64,000 bases of DNA, from NCBI GenBank assembly GCA_018266395.1, contig JAFEAM010000014.1:1504-65503 (forward strand). Direction: 5' to 3'. The notes below the pieces were generated by a model. That model ran no database searches, was not told the DNA's origin, and saw nothing but the letters and a program-made list of their open reading frames with translations. Shown here in pieces: positions 50,241 to 60,150 of the stretch; the stretch's first letter is position 1, and each line of letters begins with the position of its first letter. Source of the DNA: Bacteroidota bacterium. Its GTDB lineage: Bacteria > Bacteroidota > Bacteroidia > Cytophagales > Cyclobacteriaceae. Both the position numbers and the translations under genes were made by a program.

Positions 50241-52052
50241 TCAGGTGCGCACGTCGGTGTACAATTTCTCTATCTGAGTCGCATAATGCTCGAGCAGAGT
50301 TTGTCTTACCGGCTTGAGGGTAGCTGTGAGTTCTCCGCGTTCCAGTGTCCATTCTTCCGGGCAGAGAATGAAATCCCGTATTCTTTGAAAATTGGGTAGG
50401 AGTTTATTGAGTTCTTCCACCTCTGTCTTGTATTTCGCCAGAACCTTGATGTTGTGCACCATGAATGGCCCGGAAGTCCAGTGGATTGCCACTTCCCCGC
50501 ACCACTTCTCGAGCAGGCTGAAGTTTGGAACGATAAGCGCGGTTACAAAGGGCCGCTGGAATCCCAAAACCATGCACTGACTGATAAACGGTGACTGTCT
50601 GAAATGATTCTGCAGTTGAAGGGGCGCAATAAACTCCCCGGAAGATGTCTTGAAAATATCTCTCTTGCGGTCGGTGATTTGAAGGAACCTCTTTTCCACG
50701 AACCTTCCCACATCCCCGGTTCTGAACCATCCATCTTCAGTGAAGGAGCGCGCAGTAAGATCGGAGTGGAGGAAGTAGCCGGCCATTACATGAGGGCCCT
50801 TTACCAGAATCTCGCCTTCGTCGCTATTCCCCTGTTTATCGATCCTGACCTCAGTACCCGGCAAAGGTATCCCCACCGTGCCAAAACGGCTCATTCCAGG
50901 TTCGTAGCGGTTCATGCTGATGGTGGGTGCGGTCTCCGTCATGCCGTAGCCCTCCATGATCCTGATTCCCGCTGCGCTGAACAGCCTGGCAAGTTCCGGC
51001 CGCAGGCTGGCAGCACCCACGGCCATATAACGTATACTTCCGCCAAGCGCTTTTCTCCAGGTGCGGAGTACAAGCCACCTGGCAAGTAAGAGTTTGGCTT
51101 TGTACAGGAGAGATTGCCCACTCTTCTGGTATTGCTTTCCGATGTCTATTGCTTTCAGGATGATTCTTCTTTTCACCCAGTTGCGCGTTTCTGCTTGTTC
51201 CAGGAGATAGTCGTACATCTTTTCAAGAACCCTTGGAACACTTGTACAGAAGTAGGGTCTGGCGTGCAGAAAGTCGGATGCAAAAGTTTCACGGGACCGG
51301 CTGAAATACACTGACACGCCAAATGCCAGGTAGGCATAGCATGAAGCCCGCTCAAAAATGTGACTGAATGGAAGGAAACTGATTACCCGGTGTTGCGGTT
51401 CAAGTGGAATAAGCATCAGGGCGGTACGGACGTTGAAACAGACATTTTCGTGGGTGAGCATGACGCCTTTCGGTATTCCTGTGCTTCCCGACGTATATAA
51501 TATAGTGTGAACATCCTTTTCGCTGATCGCCGACCGACGGCGGCTCAGTTCGGTCATGACTGATGGTCCCCATTCTTTTGTTAACCATCCCGGAAATGCA
51601 TGGACTGCGCCCGGTTCCTCAGTATAAAAGGATGTGATTTGAGGCAGATCTTTTACGCCCAATGTCACCTTTTGATAGAGCTCCTCATCAGCCACTATGC
51701 ATAATCTTGATCCTGTTTCCTTACAGATCAATGCAATGTCTTCCACGCGAAGATTTGGATGAACCGGAACAGTAACCAGACCTGCCATCTGGCATGCGAA
51801 ATCCAGGATTGCCCAATAAGCATTGCCTGTATAAGGTATGAGCATGATCTTTTCTCCTGGTGCAAATCCTTCGTTGATAAACCAGACGCTCACTTTCTGT
51901 GCAAGCTCCTGGATTTGTTGAATTGAAAATGAATGCCACTGACCATTGGCAAAATGATTGAGTGCCCTCCTGTTGGGATATTTTGCCGACTGGTAATCCA
52001 GGATTTCAAATACCCTCGAAAAGCTCACCGGATCCTTGTGCGAGATGACCAT
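50241..52052 (-). CDS. Long-chain acyl-CoA synthetase (AMP-forming)
   Basis: 603 residues. ANL-family ligase joining fatty acid and CoA with ATP. A3 motif TILYTSGSTGIPKGVMLTHE, A5 GYGMTETAP, A7-A8 TGDVGRF and the hinge ITDRKRDIFKTSSGEFI with the catalytic Lys region. ACSL-like profile with the extended linker TWRKALGGSIRYMAVGAASLRPEL. No signal peptide. It starts 1 bp before the second alpha/beta hydrolase stop and is the last gene of the racemase operon. Confidence 0.9.
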   Translation of the reverse strand: MVISHKDPVSFSRVFEILDYQSAKYPNRRALNHFANGQWHSFSIQQIQELAQKVSVWFINEGFAPGEKIMLIPYTGNAYWAILDFACQMAGLVTVPVHPNLRVEDIALICKETGSRLCIVADEELYQKVTLGVKDLPQITSFYTEEPGAVHAFPGWLTKEWGPSVMTELSRRRSAISEKDVHTILYTSGSTGIPKGVMLTHENVCFNVRTALMLIPLEPQHRVISFLPFSHIFERASCYAYLAFGVSVYFSRSRETFASDFLHARPYFCTSVPRVLEKMYDYLLEQAETRNWVKRRIILKAIDIGKQYQKSGQSLLYKAKLLLARWLVLRTWRKALGGSIRYMAVGAASLRPELARLFSAAGIRIMEGYGMTETAPTISMNRYEPGMSRFGTVGIPLPGTEVRIDKQGNSDEGEILVKGPHVMAGYFLHSDLTARSFTEDGWFRTGDVGRFVEKRFLQITDRKRDIFKTSSGEFIAPLQLQNHFRQSPFISQCMVLGFQRPFVTALIVPNFSLLEKWCGEVAIHWTSGPFMVHNIKVLAKYKTEVEELNKLLPNFQRIRDFILCPEEWTLERGELTATLKPVRQTLLEHYATQIEKLYTDVRT

Positions 52053-52053
52053 A

Positions 52054-52860
52054 CTAGGAAGTCTGAGAGGGTTTTACATAAAGGATGTCGTAGAGCTCTT
52101 CAAAGAAATCAGAAAAATCCGGCAGGTTGTTATGCCGGGCCCCTGCGATAGGATGGAGTGAAACCCGCTCCGGGTAGAGCGCCTTCAGCATTTCACTTTG
52201 TCTATAGCTGATCAGTCTGTCTTTCGTGCCATGTATGATATGTACGGGACAGTTGGTGGTTTTCAGGTATTGGTCTGTCCTGATGTCGTAGCGCAAGAGC
52301 CATCGCACCGGCATGAAAAATAGGTAACGGTTGATGTTGTAAAAGAAACTGAAATAAGGAGAATCCAGAATCAGCATGCGCGGTGAATTCCATGATGCAA
52401 TTCGGGCGGCTATTCCGCTGCCCCATGAACGTCCGTACAATACGATCCGGTTTTCGGGATAGGACTTGCTTAGCCATTTGTATATATACTGTGCATCGTT
52501 GAAGACCCGCGTCTGAGTTCTCTTGCCCTTGCTTTTCCCAAAACCGCGGTAATCCATCATGAAGAAATCATATCCGTTGCTAAGGAAGTCCTTGGCAAAC
52601 TTTCCCCACCCCTTGATGCTTTTGGAATTTCCTTTAAGGTAGTAAACCACACCCCGTGAATTGGGCACTTTGAAGTAAATGGCGTTGATCAGACCTCCAT
52701 CCTCCATTTCAAAATCTATTTCCTCGAAAGGGAAGGGATACTTGAACTGGAAATGTGAAGCCAATGTCTCCGGTCGAAAGAACAGCAGGTGCTGAAAGAC
52801 GTAAAAAGAAATGCACAGAAGGGAATAGATGGAAACAAGTGTGATCAGTAACACGATCAT
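52054..52860 (-). CDS. Alpha/beta hydrolase, membrane anchored
   Basis: 268 residues. N-terminal membrane helix (IVLLITLVSIYSLLCISFYVFQHLLFF). Nucleophile elbow GRSWGSGIA (Ser in GxSxG), oxyanion block YLKGNSKSIKGWGKFAKDFLSNGYDFFMMDYRGFGKS, and the final His in GARHNNLPDF. A BEM46/FrsA-like serine hydrolase, substrate unknown. It is a paralog of the gene upstream. Confidence 0.85.
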   Translation of the reverse strand: MIVLLITLVSIYSLLCISFYVFQHLLFFRPETLASHFQFKYPFPFEEIDFEMEDGGLINAIYFKVPNSRGVVYYLKGNSKSIKGWGKFAKDFLSNGYDFFMMDYRGFGKSKGKRTQTRVFNDAQYIYKWLSKSYPENRIVLYGRSWGSGIAARIASWNSPRMLILDSPYFSFFYNINRYLFFMPVRWLLRYDIRTDQYLKTTNCPVHIIHGTKDRLISYRQSEMLKALYPERVSLHPIAGARHNNLPDFSDFFEELYDILYVKPSQTS

Positions 52861-52889
52861 GGACAGATAAAATACAGAAATCTGCCCGT

Positions 52890-53699
52890 CTATTGCAACA
52901 GGGACTTCAGCAGCTCATGGTATTGGGGGAAGTTACGCAGGTTGCCATGACCCCCGTCAGGAATAATTACAAATGAGTCAGAAGGGCCCAGGAGTGGCCG
53001 AAGTCTTTCTGCAGAGGATAAAGGCACGACCCAGTCATTAGTCCCGTGAATGATCACCTTTTTGCATTTCACCTGACGCAGTGCGTTCTTGTTTGAGAAT
53101 TGATAGCGCGGTGGCAATTGAGAAAGCAGGTAACGGAAAGGGGGGAGGACAGTGCCGCTGATATCATCAAAAGGAGTCTCCAGGATCAGCAGATCGGGTG
53201 GATACACGGAGGCCAGGTGAGAAGCCACTGCGGAACCAAGTGACCTTCCATAGATCACGAGCTTCTCAAACTTCAGGCTGTCCTGAGCCCAACTGAGCAC
53301 AATTTCGGCATCTTCATATAATTTGCCTTCTGAAGGTTCCCCTGTGCTCTTTCCGTAACCCCGATAGTCAACCATGAGTACACTGTAGCCCAGTGATGTG
53401 AAATCCTCGGCATATTTTCCCCATCGTTGAAGATTATCGCGGTTCCCATGAAAGTAGAGTATAAGTCCTCTGGATGCTCCCTCACCCGGAAATAGCAGCC
53501 CATCTAATTTGATGTGATCCGGAGTATGAATGGATACTTCACGGAATGGCTGATTGAAAGTAAATGCAAAATCTGCAGGTAGCTGCTTGCCTTGAAAAAT
53601 CAGTCGCTCCTGCACGAAGTATAATACTCCTGTAACGAGTACAAAGAGAACCAGAAGGGCGAGGAAGATCTTACCTGCTTTTCTTGCGAGAGGTGTCAT
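52890..53699 (-). CDS. Alpha/beta hydrolase, membrane anchored (paralog)
   Basis: 269 residues. One N-terminal membrane helix (IFLALLVLFVLVTGVLYFV), elbow GRSLGSAVASH, block YFHGNRDNLQRWGKYAEDFTSLGYSVLMVDYRGYGKS and His in DGGHGNLRNF. Same plan as the downstream gene, 29 bp further, so the pair comes from tandem duplication. The operon also holds an acyl-CoA ligase, so an ester or lipid substrate would fit. Confidence 0.86.
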   Translation of the reverse strand: MTPLARKAGKIFLALLVLFVLVTGVLYFVQERLIFQGKQLPADFAFTFNQPFREVSIHTPDHIKLDGLLFPGEGASRGLILYFHGNRDNLQRWGKYAEDFTSLGYSVLMVDYRGYGKSTGEPSEGKLYEDAEIVLSWAQDSLKFEKLVIYGRSLGSAVASHLASVYPPDLLILETPFDDISGTVLPPFRYLLSQLPPRYQFSNKNALRQVKCKKVIIHGTNDWVVPLSSAERLRPLLGPSDSFVIIPDGGHGNLRNFPQYHELLKSLLQ

Positions 53700-53708
53700 A
53701 CATCAACT

Positions 53709-54758
53709 TCACCAAATATCTCCAATGGTAAATCCTTCCGGAAAAGGATCTTCAGGATCCACAACGTACTGGGCGAAACCGGTAATCCACGCCGAACCGG
53801 ATATAGTCGGCACGACAGCGCGGTAAGGTCCTAGCTGAAGTTCTTCAATCAGTCTTCCTGTGAAAATGGTTCCAAGTATTCCCTCGTGATGGAAGTCTTC
53901 ATTCAACTTGAGTTTACCTCTGGCATAGAGTGTGGCCATTTTGGCCGACGTCCCGGTTCCGCAGGGGGAACGATCAATAGCGCCAGTCCAGGTGGAGGGC
54001 TTGTTCCAATCCAGTTTTCCGGTAGAAACGACTACAGCGTTCCTGCGGTGTCCCTCCTTAAGTGGTTGGCCAGAAAGCTGGCCGATCGTGATGCCCTCAA
54101 ATCCAGGTTGAATCGGGTGGATGACGGGAAGTTGTTCCTGTGCGGCAGCTTTGATCATTTCACCGATCCTTACAATGTCACCACCTTCTTCAGGTACAAG
54201 TTTAAGGCCGAACTGCTCCGCATCAGCGATAACATAGAACATTCCTCCATAGGCCACGTCGACGGTCACCTTTCCCAACTGAGGAACTTCAATGATCTTA
54301 TCAAGGTGCGTCGCAAAGGAAGGTGCGTTTGTGAATGTCACGCGCTTCACTTTTCCGTTTCGGCAGTCTGCTTTGACCCGAATGAGTCCGGCAGGTGACT
54401 CCAGGGTAAGTTCAGTAACGGGCTCCTGCATGGGCACCATCCCGGTTTCAAGCAATGCTGTGGTCACGCAGATGGTGTTGGTCCCTGACATGCCAGGATA
54501 TTCAACATGCTCCATGATCACATATCCTGCGACTGCCTCCGGATGGGTGGGAGGAAGGATGAGATTGCAGTTGGAGGCTGGATAGCCGCGGGGTTCATTT
54601 AGCATCAGCTTGCGAAGTCCGTCCGCCTTTGTTGCGAGGTATTGCATCTTGTCGTACATCGTCTTGCCCGGCACATCCATGACACCGCCCGTAATGACTC
54701 TGCCGGGCTCACCGCATGCATGCAGGTCGACAGCGTTTATCAGCCTTGAGACTCTCAT
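53709..54758 (-). CDS. Proline racemase family enzyme with Ser-Cys active-site pair
   Basis: 349 residues. Family fold of proline racemase, 4-hydroxyproline 2-epimerase and 3-hydroxyproline dehydratase. The first catalytic position, normally Cys in MCGHG, is Ser91 (MSGTNTICV); the second is Cys266 (DRSPCGTGTSA). The residue pattern therefore belongs to the Ser-Cys subclass, not Cys-Cys (4-hydroxyproline epimerase) nor Cys-Thr (dehydratase). Other conserved parts: VDLHACGEPGRVITGG and GSAWITGFAQYVVDPEDPFPEGF. No proline catabolic gene follows; the next genes are hydrolases. Exact reaction not fixed by sequence. Confidence 0.85.
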   Translation of the reverse strand: MRVSRLINAVDLHACGEPGRVITGGVMDVPGKTMYDKMQYLATKADGLRKLMLNEPRGYPASNCNLILPPTHPEAVAGYVIMEHVEYPGMSGTNTICVTTALLETGMVPMQEPVTELTLESPAGLIRVKADCRNGKVKRVTFTNAPSFATHLDKIIEVPQLGKVTVDVAYGGMFYVIADAEQFGLKLVPEEGGDIVRIGEMIKAAAQEQLPVIHPIQPGFEGITIGQLSGQPLKEGHRRNAVVVSTGKLDWNKPSTWTGAIDRSPCGTGTSAKMATLYARGKLKLNEDFHHEGILGTIFTGRLIEELQLGPYRAVVPTISGSAWITGFAQYVVDPEDPFPEGFTIGDIW

Positions 54759-54864
54759 GGGCTGAAATTTGACATTTGGGGTCTGAATTCAAAATGTCCC
54801 GTTTACAAAAATCCCCCAACCTGTTCAGCTTTTATCCGTTTACTTCGCCGTAAATACAAATCCT

Positions 54865-56901
54865 ATGAACACGATGAGGATGTTAGTGTGGTTGATTGTC
54901 ATGGCCTGCAGCCTGACAACCCTTGCCCAGCAGGAAAAGTCGAAAGCGAAGTTTATCGACCCGGCCAACATGGACCTGACTGTGAAGCCAGGTGATGACT
55001 TTGTCAACTATGCGGGCGGTGTATGGCTCCGGAATAATCCGGTGCCGCCGAAGGAAACCACATGGGGTAGCTTCACCATCCTCAGAGACTTCAACATCAA
55101 GGCAGTACGGGAAATTCTGGACGCAGCGGCAGCAGACACGCATGCAGCGCCGGGTTCAATCAAGAAGCGCGTGGGTGATTTCTATCGGGCCGCCATGGAC
55201 AGTCTCGCGATTGAAAAAGCGGGCTTTACTCCTGTAATGGCAGACTACCAGAGGGCAGGCGCTGTAAAGGACAGGGTACAAGTGATTCAGGAGATCACCA
55301 CCCTTCGCACCCAGGGTGCAGGCAGTCCGCTTTTTGGATTCTTTGTTGGACAAGATCGCAAGCATCCCGATCGTATGGCGCCGCAACTTGGACAAGGAGG
55401 AATCTCCATGCCTGACCGCGATTATTATCTCAAATCTGATGAGAGAACAAAAAAGATTCAGGCAGCATACTATACCTATCTGACCACCCTATTCCGGCTG
55501 GCCGGCGAAACAGAGCAATCGGCAAAGCAGAAATCGGAGACGGTATTTGCCATGGAAAAAATACTGGCCAAAGCGCAAATGCCCCGCGTGGAAATGAGGG
55601 ACCCTTACAAGACCTACAACAAATTTGCACTGACAGATTTCACCGCCAAACTCCCTTCTTTCGACTGGCCCAATACACTGAAGGCATTGAAAGTCGCCGG
55701 GCAGGATTCAATCCTTTGCTCTTCACCAAAATATTTTGCCACCGCAGACAGCCTCCTGGCCAATGCACCAATTACCCAATGGCAGACCTACCTGCAATGG
55801 AATGTTCTTCGTTCTGCAGCTCCGTATTTGAGCAATGATTTTGTCAAAGCGAATTTTGCTTTTAATCAGGTCATGACCGGGCAGCGGGTTCAGCAGCCGC
55901 GCTGGCAGCGCATGGCAAGTCTCACAGACGGCACAATCGGTGAGCTGCTGGGGCAACTCTATGTGGAAAAGTATTTCAAGCCCGAAGCAAAAGCCCGCAT
56001 GAATGAAATGATCAGGAATCTGGTGAAGGCTTATGAAATCAGGATCAAGCAACTGGACTGGATGAGTGAGGCCACCAAGCAAAAGGCGCTGGACAAATTG
56101 CACGCCTTCACTCCAAAGATTGCATACCCTGACAAGTGGAGAACTTATGAAGGGCTTGTTATTAATGATCAATCCCTGATTCAGAACCTTAGAAGCGCCT
56201 CGCAATGGGGATTCAATGACATGGTAAGTCAGCTGGGCAAACCGGTGGACAAGACACGCTGGGGTATGACCCCGCCCACCGTAAACGCCTACTACAATCC
56301 GGTGAATAATGAGATTGTATTTCCCGCGGGCATTCTGCAGTATCCATTCTTCCATCCCGAGGCAGATGACGCACTCAATTACGGCGGCATCGGTGCCGTT
56401 ATAGGCCATGAAATATCGCATGGCTTCGATGATTCAGGCAGCCAGTATGATAAAGATGGAACGCTTCGCAACTGGTGGACGCCTGATGACCTGACGAAAT
56501 TCAAGGCCAAGGCCAAACTGCTACAGGAACAATATGACGCCTACACGGTGTTGGATACCGTACATGTGAATGGTAAATTGACAATGGGTGAAAACATCGG
56601 TGATCTGGGCGGACTGAATGCTGCCTACGAAGCTTTCAAAATGACGGACCAATGGAAATCAGGAAAGAAAATTGACGGGTTCACACCCGATCAGCGATTC
56701 TTTCTTTCATGGGCTCAGGTGTGGAGAAGCAACACCCTGAAGGAACGCAAAGCTCAGCTGATAATAACCGATCCGCACTCGCCAGCTGAGTACCGGACCA
56801 TCGGAGCGCCTGTTAATATGGACGCATGGTACAAGGCTTTCAATATCAAACCCGGCGATAAGCTTTACAAAAAGCCTGAGGAGCGAATCGTTATTTGGTA
56901 A
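54865..56901 (+). CDS. M13-family zinc metallopeptidase
   Basis: 678 residues, neprilysin/PepO-type endopeptidase. Signal peptide (MACSLTTLAQ). The zinc motif HEISH lies at 515-519 (IGAVIGHEISHGFDDSGSQY), the third ligand Glu576 in ENIGDLGGL with Asp580 next to it, and the substrate block VNAYYNPVNNEIVFPAGILQ precedes. Digests small peptides in the periplasm or outside. Ends with the usual IVW. It is divergent from the racemase gene and convergent with the broken kinase gene. Confidence 0.94.
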   Translation: MNTMRMLVWLIVMACSLTTLAQQEKSKAKFIDPANMDLTVKPGDDFVNYAGGVWLRNNPVPPKETTWGSFTILRDFNIKAVREILDAAAADTHAAPGSIKKRVGDFYRAAMDSLAIEKAGFTPVMADYQRAGAVKDRVQVIQEITTLRTQGAGSPLFGFFVGQDRKHPDRMAPQLGQGGISMPDRDYYLKSDERTKKIQAAYYTYLTTLFRLAGETEQSAKQKSETVFAMEKILAKAQMPRVEMRDPYKTYNKFALTDFTAKLPSFDWPNTLKALKVAGQDSILCSSPKYFATADSLLANAPITQWQTYLQWNVLRSAAPYLSNDFVKANFAFNQVMTGQRVQQPRWQRMASLTDGTIGELLGQLYVEKYFKPEAKARMNEMIRNLVKAYEIRIKQLDWMSEATKQKALDKLHAFTPKIAYPDKWRTYEGLVINDQSLIQNLRSASQWGFNDMVSQLGKPVDKTRWGMTPPTVNAYYNPVNNEIVFPAGILQYPFFHPEADDALNYGGIGAVIGHEISHGFDDSGSQYDKDGTLRNWWTPDDLTKFKAKAKLLQEQYDAYTVLDTVHVNGKLTMGENIGDLGGLNAAYEAFKMTDQWKSGKKIDGFTPDQRFFLSWAQVWRSNTLKERKAQLIITDPHSPAEYRTIGAPVNMDAWYKAFNIKPGDKLYKKPEERIVIW

Positions 56902-56907
56902 GCAAGC

Positions 56908-58186
56908 TCAGCGGTTGTCTTGCACAACAGGTAAACCAATTGTAAAGGAAGATCCTGACCCCACACGACTTTCCATGTAAATGGTCCCGTTGAGCTTTTC
57001 AAGAGATTCTTTGACAATATACAGACCCAGACCCGAACCCTCGGATTGATTGCTGGCCCTGAAGAACATGTCAAAGATGCGGGGCCTGTATTCTTCCGGA
57101 ATACCGGTACCGTTGTCCGAAACCTTCAGCCACCATTTATCCGGATCTTTCCAGTAGGATACCTGAACCTGGTGCAAATTTCCCTTCCGGGCATATTTGA
57201 GCGCGTTGCTGATCAGGTTGGAGAGGATAATTTTCAACCTTCTTTTATCCGTAACGACTGTCTCGTAAGCCGGAGCATCAACCGTGATTGTATCGGCTTG
57301 GGCATGCTTCATATGGGAGAGACTTTCTACCACTCCTGATCAAAGGCAAGATCTCAATAGTCTCGTAGGTCACTTCCGAGCAGGAGTTGCGAGAGTAGTT
57401 GAGAATGTCTGATATGAAGTCGTCCATTTTTTCAGTCCGGTCCCTGATCTTGGAAATGATCTCCTCCCGGTCTTTTTCATCAGTAGAGATATGGTACAAT
57501 TGAACTAACCCCCTGATGGTACTCAATGGTGCCCTAAGGTCGTGGGAAGCACTATATACAAACTGATCCAGTTCCTGGTTGGTCTTTTTCAGAAGCTGGT
57601 TCTGTTCCAGAATCAATGATTCTGATTGCCGGTTTACGCTGATCAGGAAATAGATGATAAGTATGCTGGAGATTAATGCGCAGGAGAAGTTGTACACAAA
57701 ATTAACGCGGATGTATTCCTCACTGAAGTCCCGATATGGGACGATTTGAAGCGAGCCCCAGAAGGATAAGGCGAAAAAGGCAGTTGAAACAAGGGAAAAG
57801 AAAATGGCATAGCGACGGTCGTTGAACATTGCGAAGGCGGTCATACATGCGCAAATGAAAAAAGTAGTCGATCCAGTTTTGAAGGATTCACTTGAACAGT
57901 AGGCGAAAATGATCAGATTCAGAGAAGTGAGAAAAAAGAAGTTGGCCGCCAGAAACCATCTTCTTCTGTTCAGTATGAGCGTGATGAGTCCAAGTGCAAA
58001 TACGCCAGCCTGAAATGGATAGTTGATGGTGATATTCCGGAGGGTGTCCATGCTGGCATAGAACACCCCGATGAACATGCAGACTACACTAAGCTGCCCT
58101 CGCAGGAAAGCCCTTTTGAATTCAACCAGTGAGGGAATATCCTGGTCGCCAAGAATAAACAATTGTAAGTAACCCCGTGGTTTCAT
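56908..58186 (-). pseudogene. Sensor histidine kinase split by a frameshift
   Basis: Frame 1 (57278-58186, 302 residues) has five or six membrane helices and HisKA with SASHDLRAPLSTIRGLVQL; frame 2 (56908-57333, GTG start) holds the ATPase domain with SNLISNALKYARKG, DNGTGIPEEY, FDMFFRAS and GSGLGLYIVKESL. At about 57330-57340 (minus strand ATCAGGAGTGG) loss of one base restores the reading from PLI into VVESLSHM, giving one protein of 425 residues. It is either a true disrupted gene, an assembly or sequencing slip, or, less likely, two proteins made from overlapping genes. Confidence 0.82.
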
Positions 58187-58404
58187 GTTACTCGCACCTG
58201 ATCATCCAAAATACCGCAATTTCTCTGGCTGTTATGATTTGTTTAAGATTAATCTCCACTGGTAACTCTTTCTAGGTATCATGAAAGAACTTCAAGCAGG
58301 TCATGACTACGCCTTCAGGGGGATGATATTAGTCACCGTTAATTAGTGAGATTGACCATTTATCAATTCAGGGAAACAGGTTAGTTTGAGTTGTTAATTA
58401 GGAT

Positions 58405-58929
58405 ATGTTCAGGTCCTTCATGGGTGCGTTTGCCGCGGTTCTTTGCTCTGAGATTCGAGCGCAGGAAGTTTCAAGAAATCTTATCACGCTTGCCATCGGC
58501 CATGCCGTAGTTGGAAAGGGAGTCGGTGCGGATGGAAAGCTCCAGTTGATCAGCCTGCCTGTTTGGTCGCTTAATTATGACTATGCAGTGAATGCAAAAT
58601 GGAGCCTCGGCTTACATAACGACGTTATCACTGATACGTACCAGACGGAAGGATTTATGCTGGAGCAACCGGTGACCGTAATCGAAAGGCATTATCCGGT
58701 TTCAACACTCCTGACCGGTTCTTTCAAACCTGGCAAGCATGCTGGATATCTGATTGGCATGGGAGGATCTTTATCGTCTACAGGAAATTATTGGTTAACC
58801 CGATTTGGGTTTGAGTACGACTTTGATCTGCCGGGTGGATGGATGCTTGGACCCGGAATCACTTACGACCTTACATGGAAGGCTTATGACTCTTTCAGCA
58901 TTGCACTGGGGGTCAGCAGGAAGTTCTGA
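58405..58929 (+). CDS. Small outer-membrane barrel-like protein
   Basis: 174 residues. Signal peptide ending in SEIRAQ. Alternating hydrophobic and polar strands: LQLISLPVWSLNYDYAVN, LSSTGNYWLTRFGFEYDFDL and TYDLTWKAYDSFSIALGVSRKF, ending in Phe as in BamA substrates. Probably an eight-stranded barrel of the outer membrane. No family motif identified. Convergent with the DUF3445 gene, 14 bp away. Confidence 0.65.
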   Translation: MFRSFMGAFAAVLCSEIRAQEVSRNLITLAIGHAVVGKGVGADGKLQLISLPVWSLNYDYAVNAKWSLGLHNDVITDTYQTEGFMLEQPVTVIERHYPVSTLLTGSFKPGKHAGYLIGMGGSLSSTGNYWLTRFGFEYDFDLPGGWMLGPGITYDLTWKAYDSFSIALGVSRKF

Positions 58930-58943
58930 GCGTTGTAAATAAA

Positions 58944-59867
58944 CTATCCATTCTTCACGTTGCTCCTGAGATAGCTGATGAGCTTAGAGTAGTACGGCGT
59001 GATGATTTTGTACTCCAGTAATTCCTTCGGGGTACTTTCCAGAAAGGATAGCATGGTTGCCGCTCGGTTGGAATCCTGAACTTCCGTTTCCAGCGGGCTG
59101 TGGTAAGTGTGAATGGTAAACAGGACATCACCTGTTGTGAGACGGGAAAGCGTTTGATGTTCAACCCGTACAAAGACCTTACGTCCGAAGTCTTCATCGG
59201 CCATTGATGGTATTTCTTCCTCCAGGCGCTTTCGGTAAACAGTGGAGTACTTCGACGACATGTCTAATTGATCTCCCAACCTGAACCCCCAATTGTTACG
59301 GGCAATGGGTTTGCCGAGGGGTAACCGTTCCACGAGCTTGTTGGCAGATTGGATCATGGGCATACTCAGGGAGGGAAGAGGCGCATGGATTTCCATGAAC
59401 TGTTTGCCAAGTTTCTCATGTAATGCCCAGCCACTTGGAAAGCACAATTGTCCCGCGACAATTTCTCCTGATTTGTTCAGAAGAATGAGATCCTCCTGAA
59501 CCTGCCGCCCAATCCAATCCAGCGGAGCGAAGGGCAACGATTGGTCTTGCCCGGGTTTGAATAACGTGCGTTCACCGATTGCAAGATTCCTGAAGCAGAG
59601 AGCATCACCTTCTTGTTTCAGGATGAATCGGTCAGGAGACTGCTGAACGAGTTGGTTCAACACGGTCATGACAACTTCCCAGGCAGCTTGCCGATACCCA
59701 GGGAGTTCGGCATAGTAATAGTCGTGATACTGCTCCAGCAGTGACGCCTTCAATCCGATTTCTTTGAGGTAATGCTCATCTGTTTCTACAATAAAGTCAC
59801 TCTCCTTCATGGGAGAGGTTCCCATTTTCAAATCAAAAGCAGACGTAAATGGGAAGTACCGGATCAA
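58944..59867 (-). CDS. DUF3445 / heme-dependent oxidative N-demethylase-like protein
   Basis: 307 residues. Family features: FDLKMGTSPM near the start, LNKSGEIVAGQLCFPSGWALHEKLGKQFMEIHAPLPSL (core LCFPSGWALHEKLGKQ), MIQSANKLVERLPLGKPIARNNWGF and RVEHQTLSRLTTGDVLFTIHTY near the end. Relatives bind heme and a few are oxidative N-demethylases with partner subunits; here no partner subunit gene is nearby. Likely cytoplasmic. Family assignment is good, activity inferred. Confidence 0.78.
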   Translation of the reverse strand: MIRYFPFTSAFDLKMGTSPMKESDFIVETDEHYLKEIGLKASLLEQYHDYYYAELPGYRQAAWEVVMTVLNQLVQQSPDRFILKQEGDALCFRNLAIGERTLFKPGQDQSLPFAPLDWIGRQVQEDLILLNKSGEIVAGQLCFPSGWALHEKLGKQFMEIHAPLPSLSMPMIQSANKLVERLPLGKPIARNNWGFRLGDQLDMSSKYSTVYRKRLEEEIPSMADEDFGRKVFVRVEHQTLSRLTTGDVLFTIHTYHSPLETEVQDSNRAATMLSFLESTPKELLEYKIITPYYSKLISYLRSNVKNG

Positions 59868-59913
59868 GGATGACTAATTAAAGATTACAGCTTGCATGCT
59901 GGAGGTTATCCGC

Positions 59914-60150
59914 TCACTTCCTGACGGCTTTGCCGCACTGATCAAGTTGCTTTTTCAATTCATCAGCTTCCTGACGGGCCATGAGTGCCAATTGCTCTGC
60001 CTTCGAAAGTCTGGCTTCTGCTTCCCGCAACGCATACGCATGATCGTCCGCCAATTCACGGGCCTTGGATGCGGCGTTCTGCTGAATCAGACTGTACCCA
60101 GTGAGTGCAATGATGAGTGAAATGCAGACGATGGCAAAAATCCGGTTCAT
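59914..60150 (-). CDS. Small membrane-anchored coiled-coil protein
   Basis: 78 residues: an N-terminal membrane helix (IFAIVCISLIIALTGYSLI) followed by a charged helix of heptad type (KARELADDHAYALREAEARLSKAEQLALMARQEADELKKQLDQ, core EARLSKAEQLALMARQEADE). Topology suggests a periplasmic or cytoplasmic coiled coil held by one helix. Function unknown; no phage-lysis neighbours. Confidence 0.55.
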   Translation of the reverse strand: MNRIFAIVCISLIIALTGYSLIQQNAASKARELADDHAYALREAEARLSKAEQLALMARQEADELKKQLDQCGKAVRK

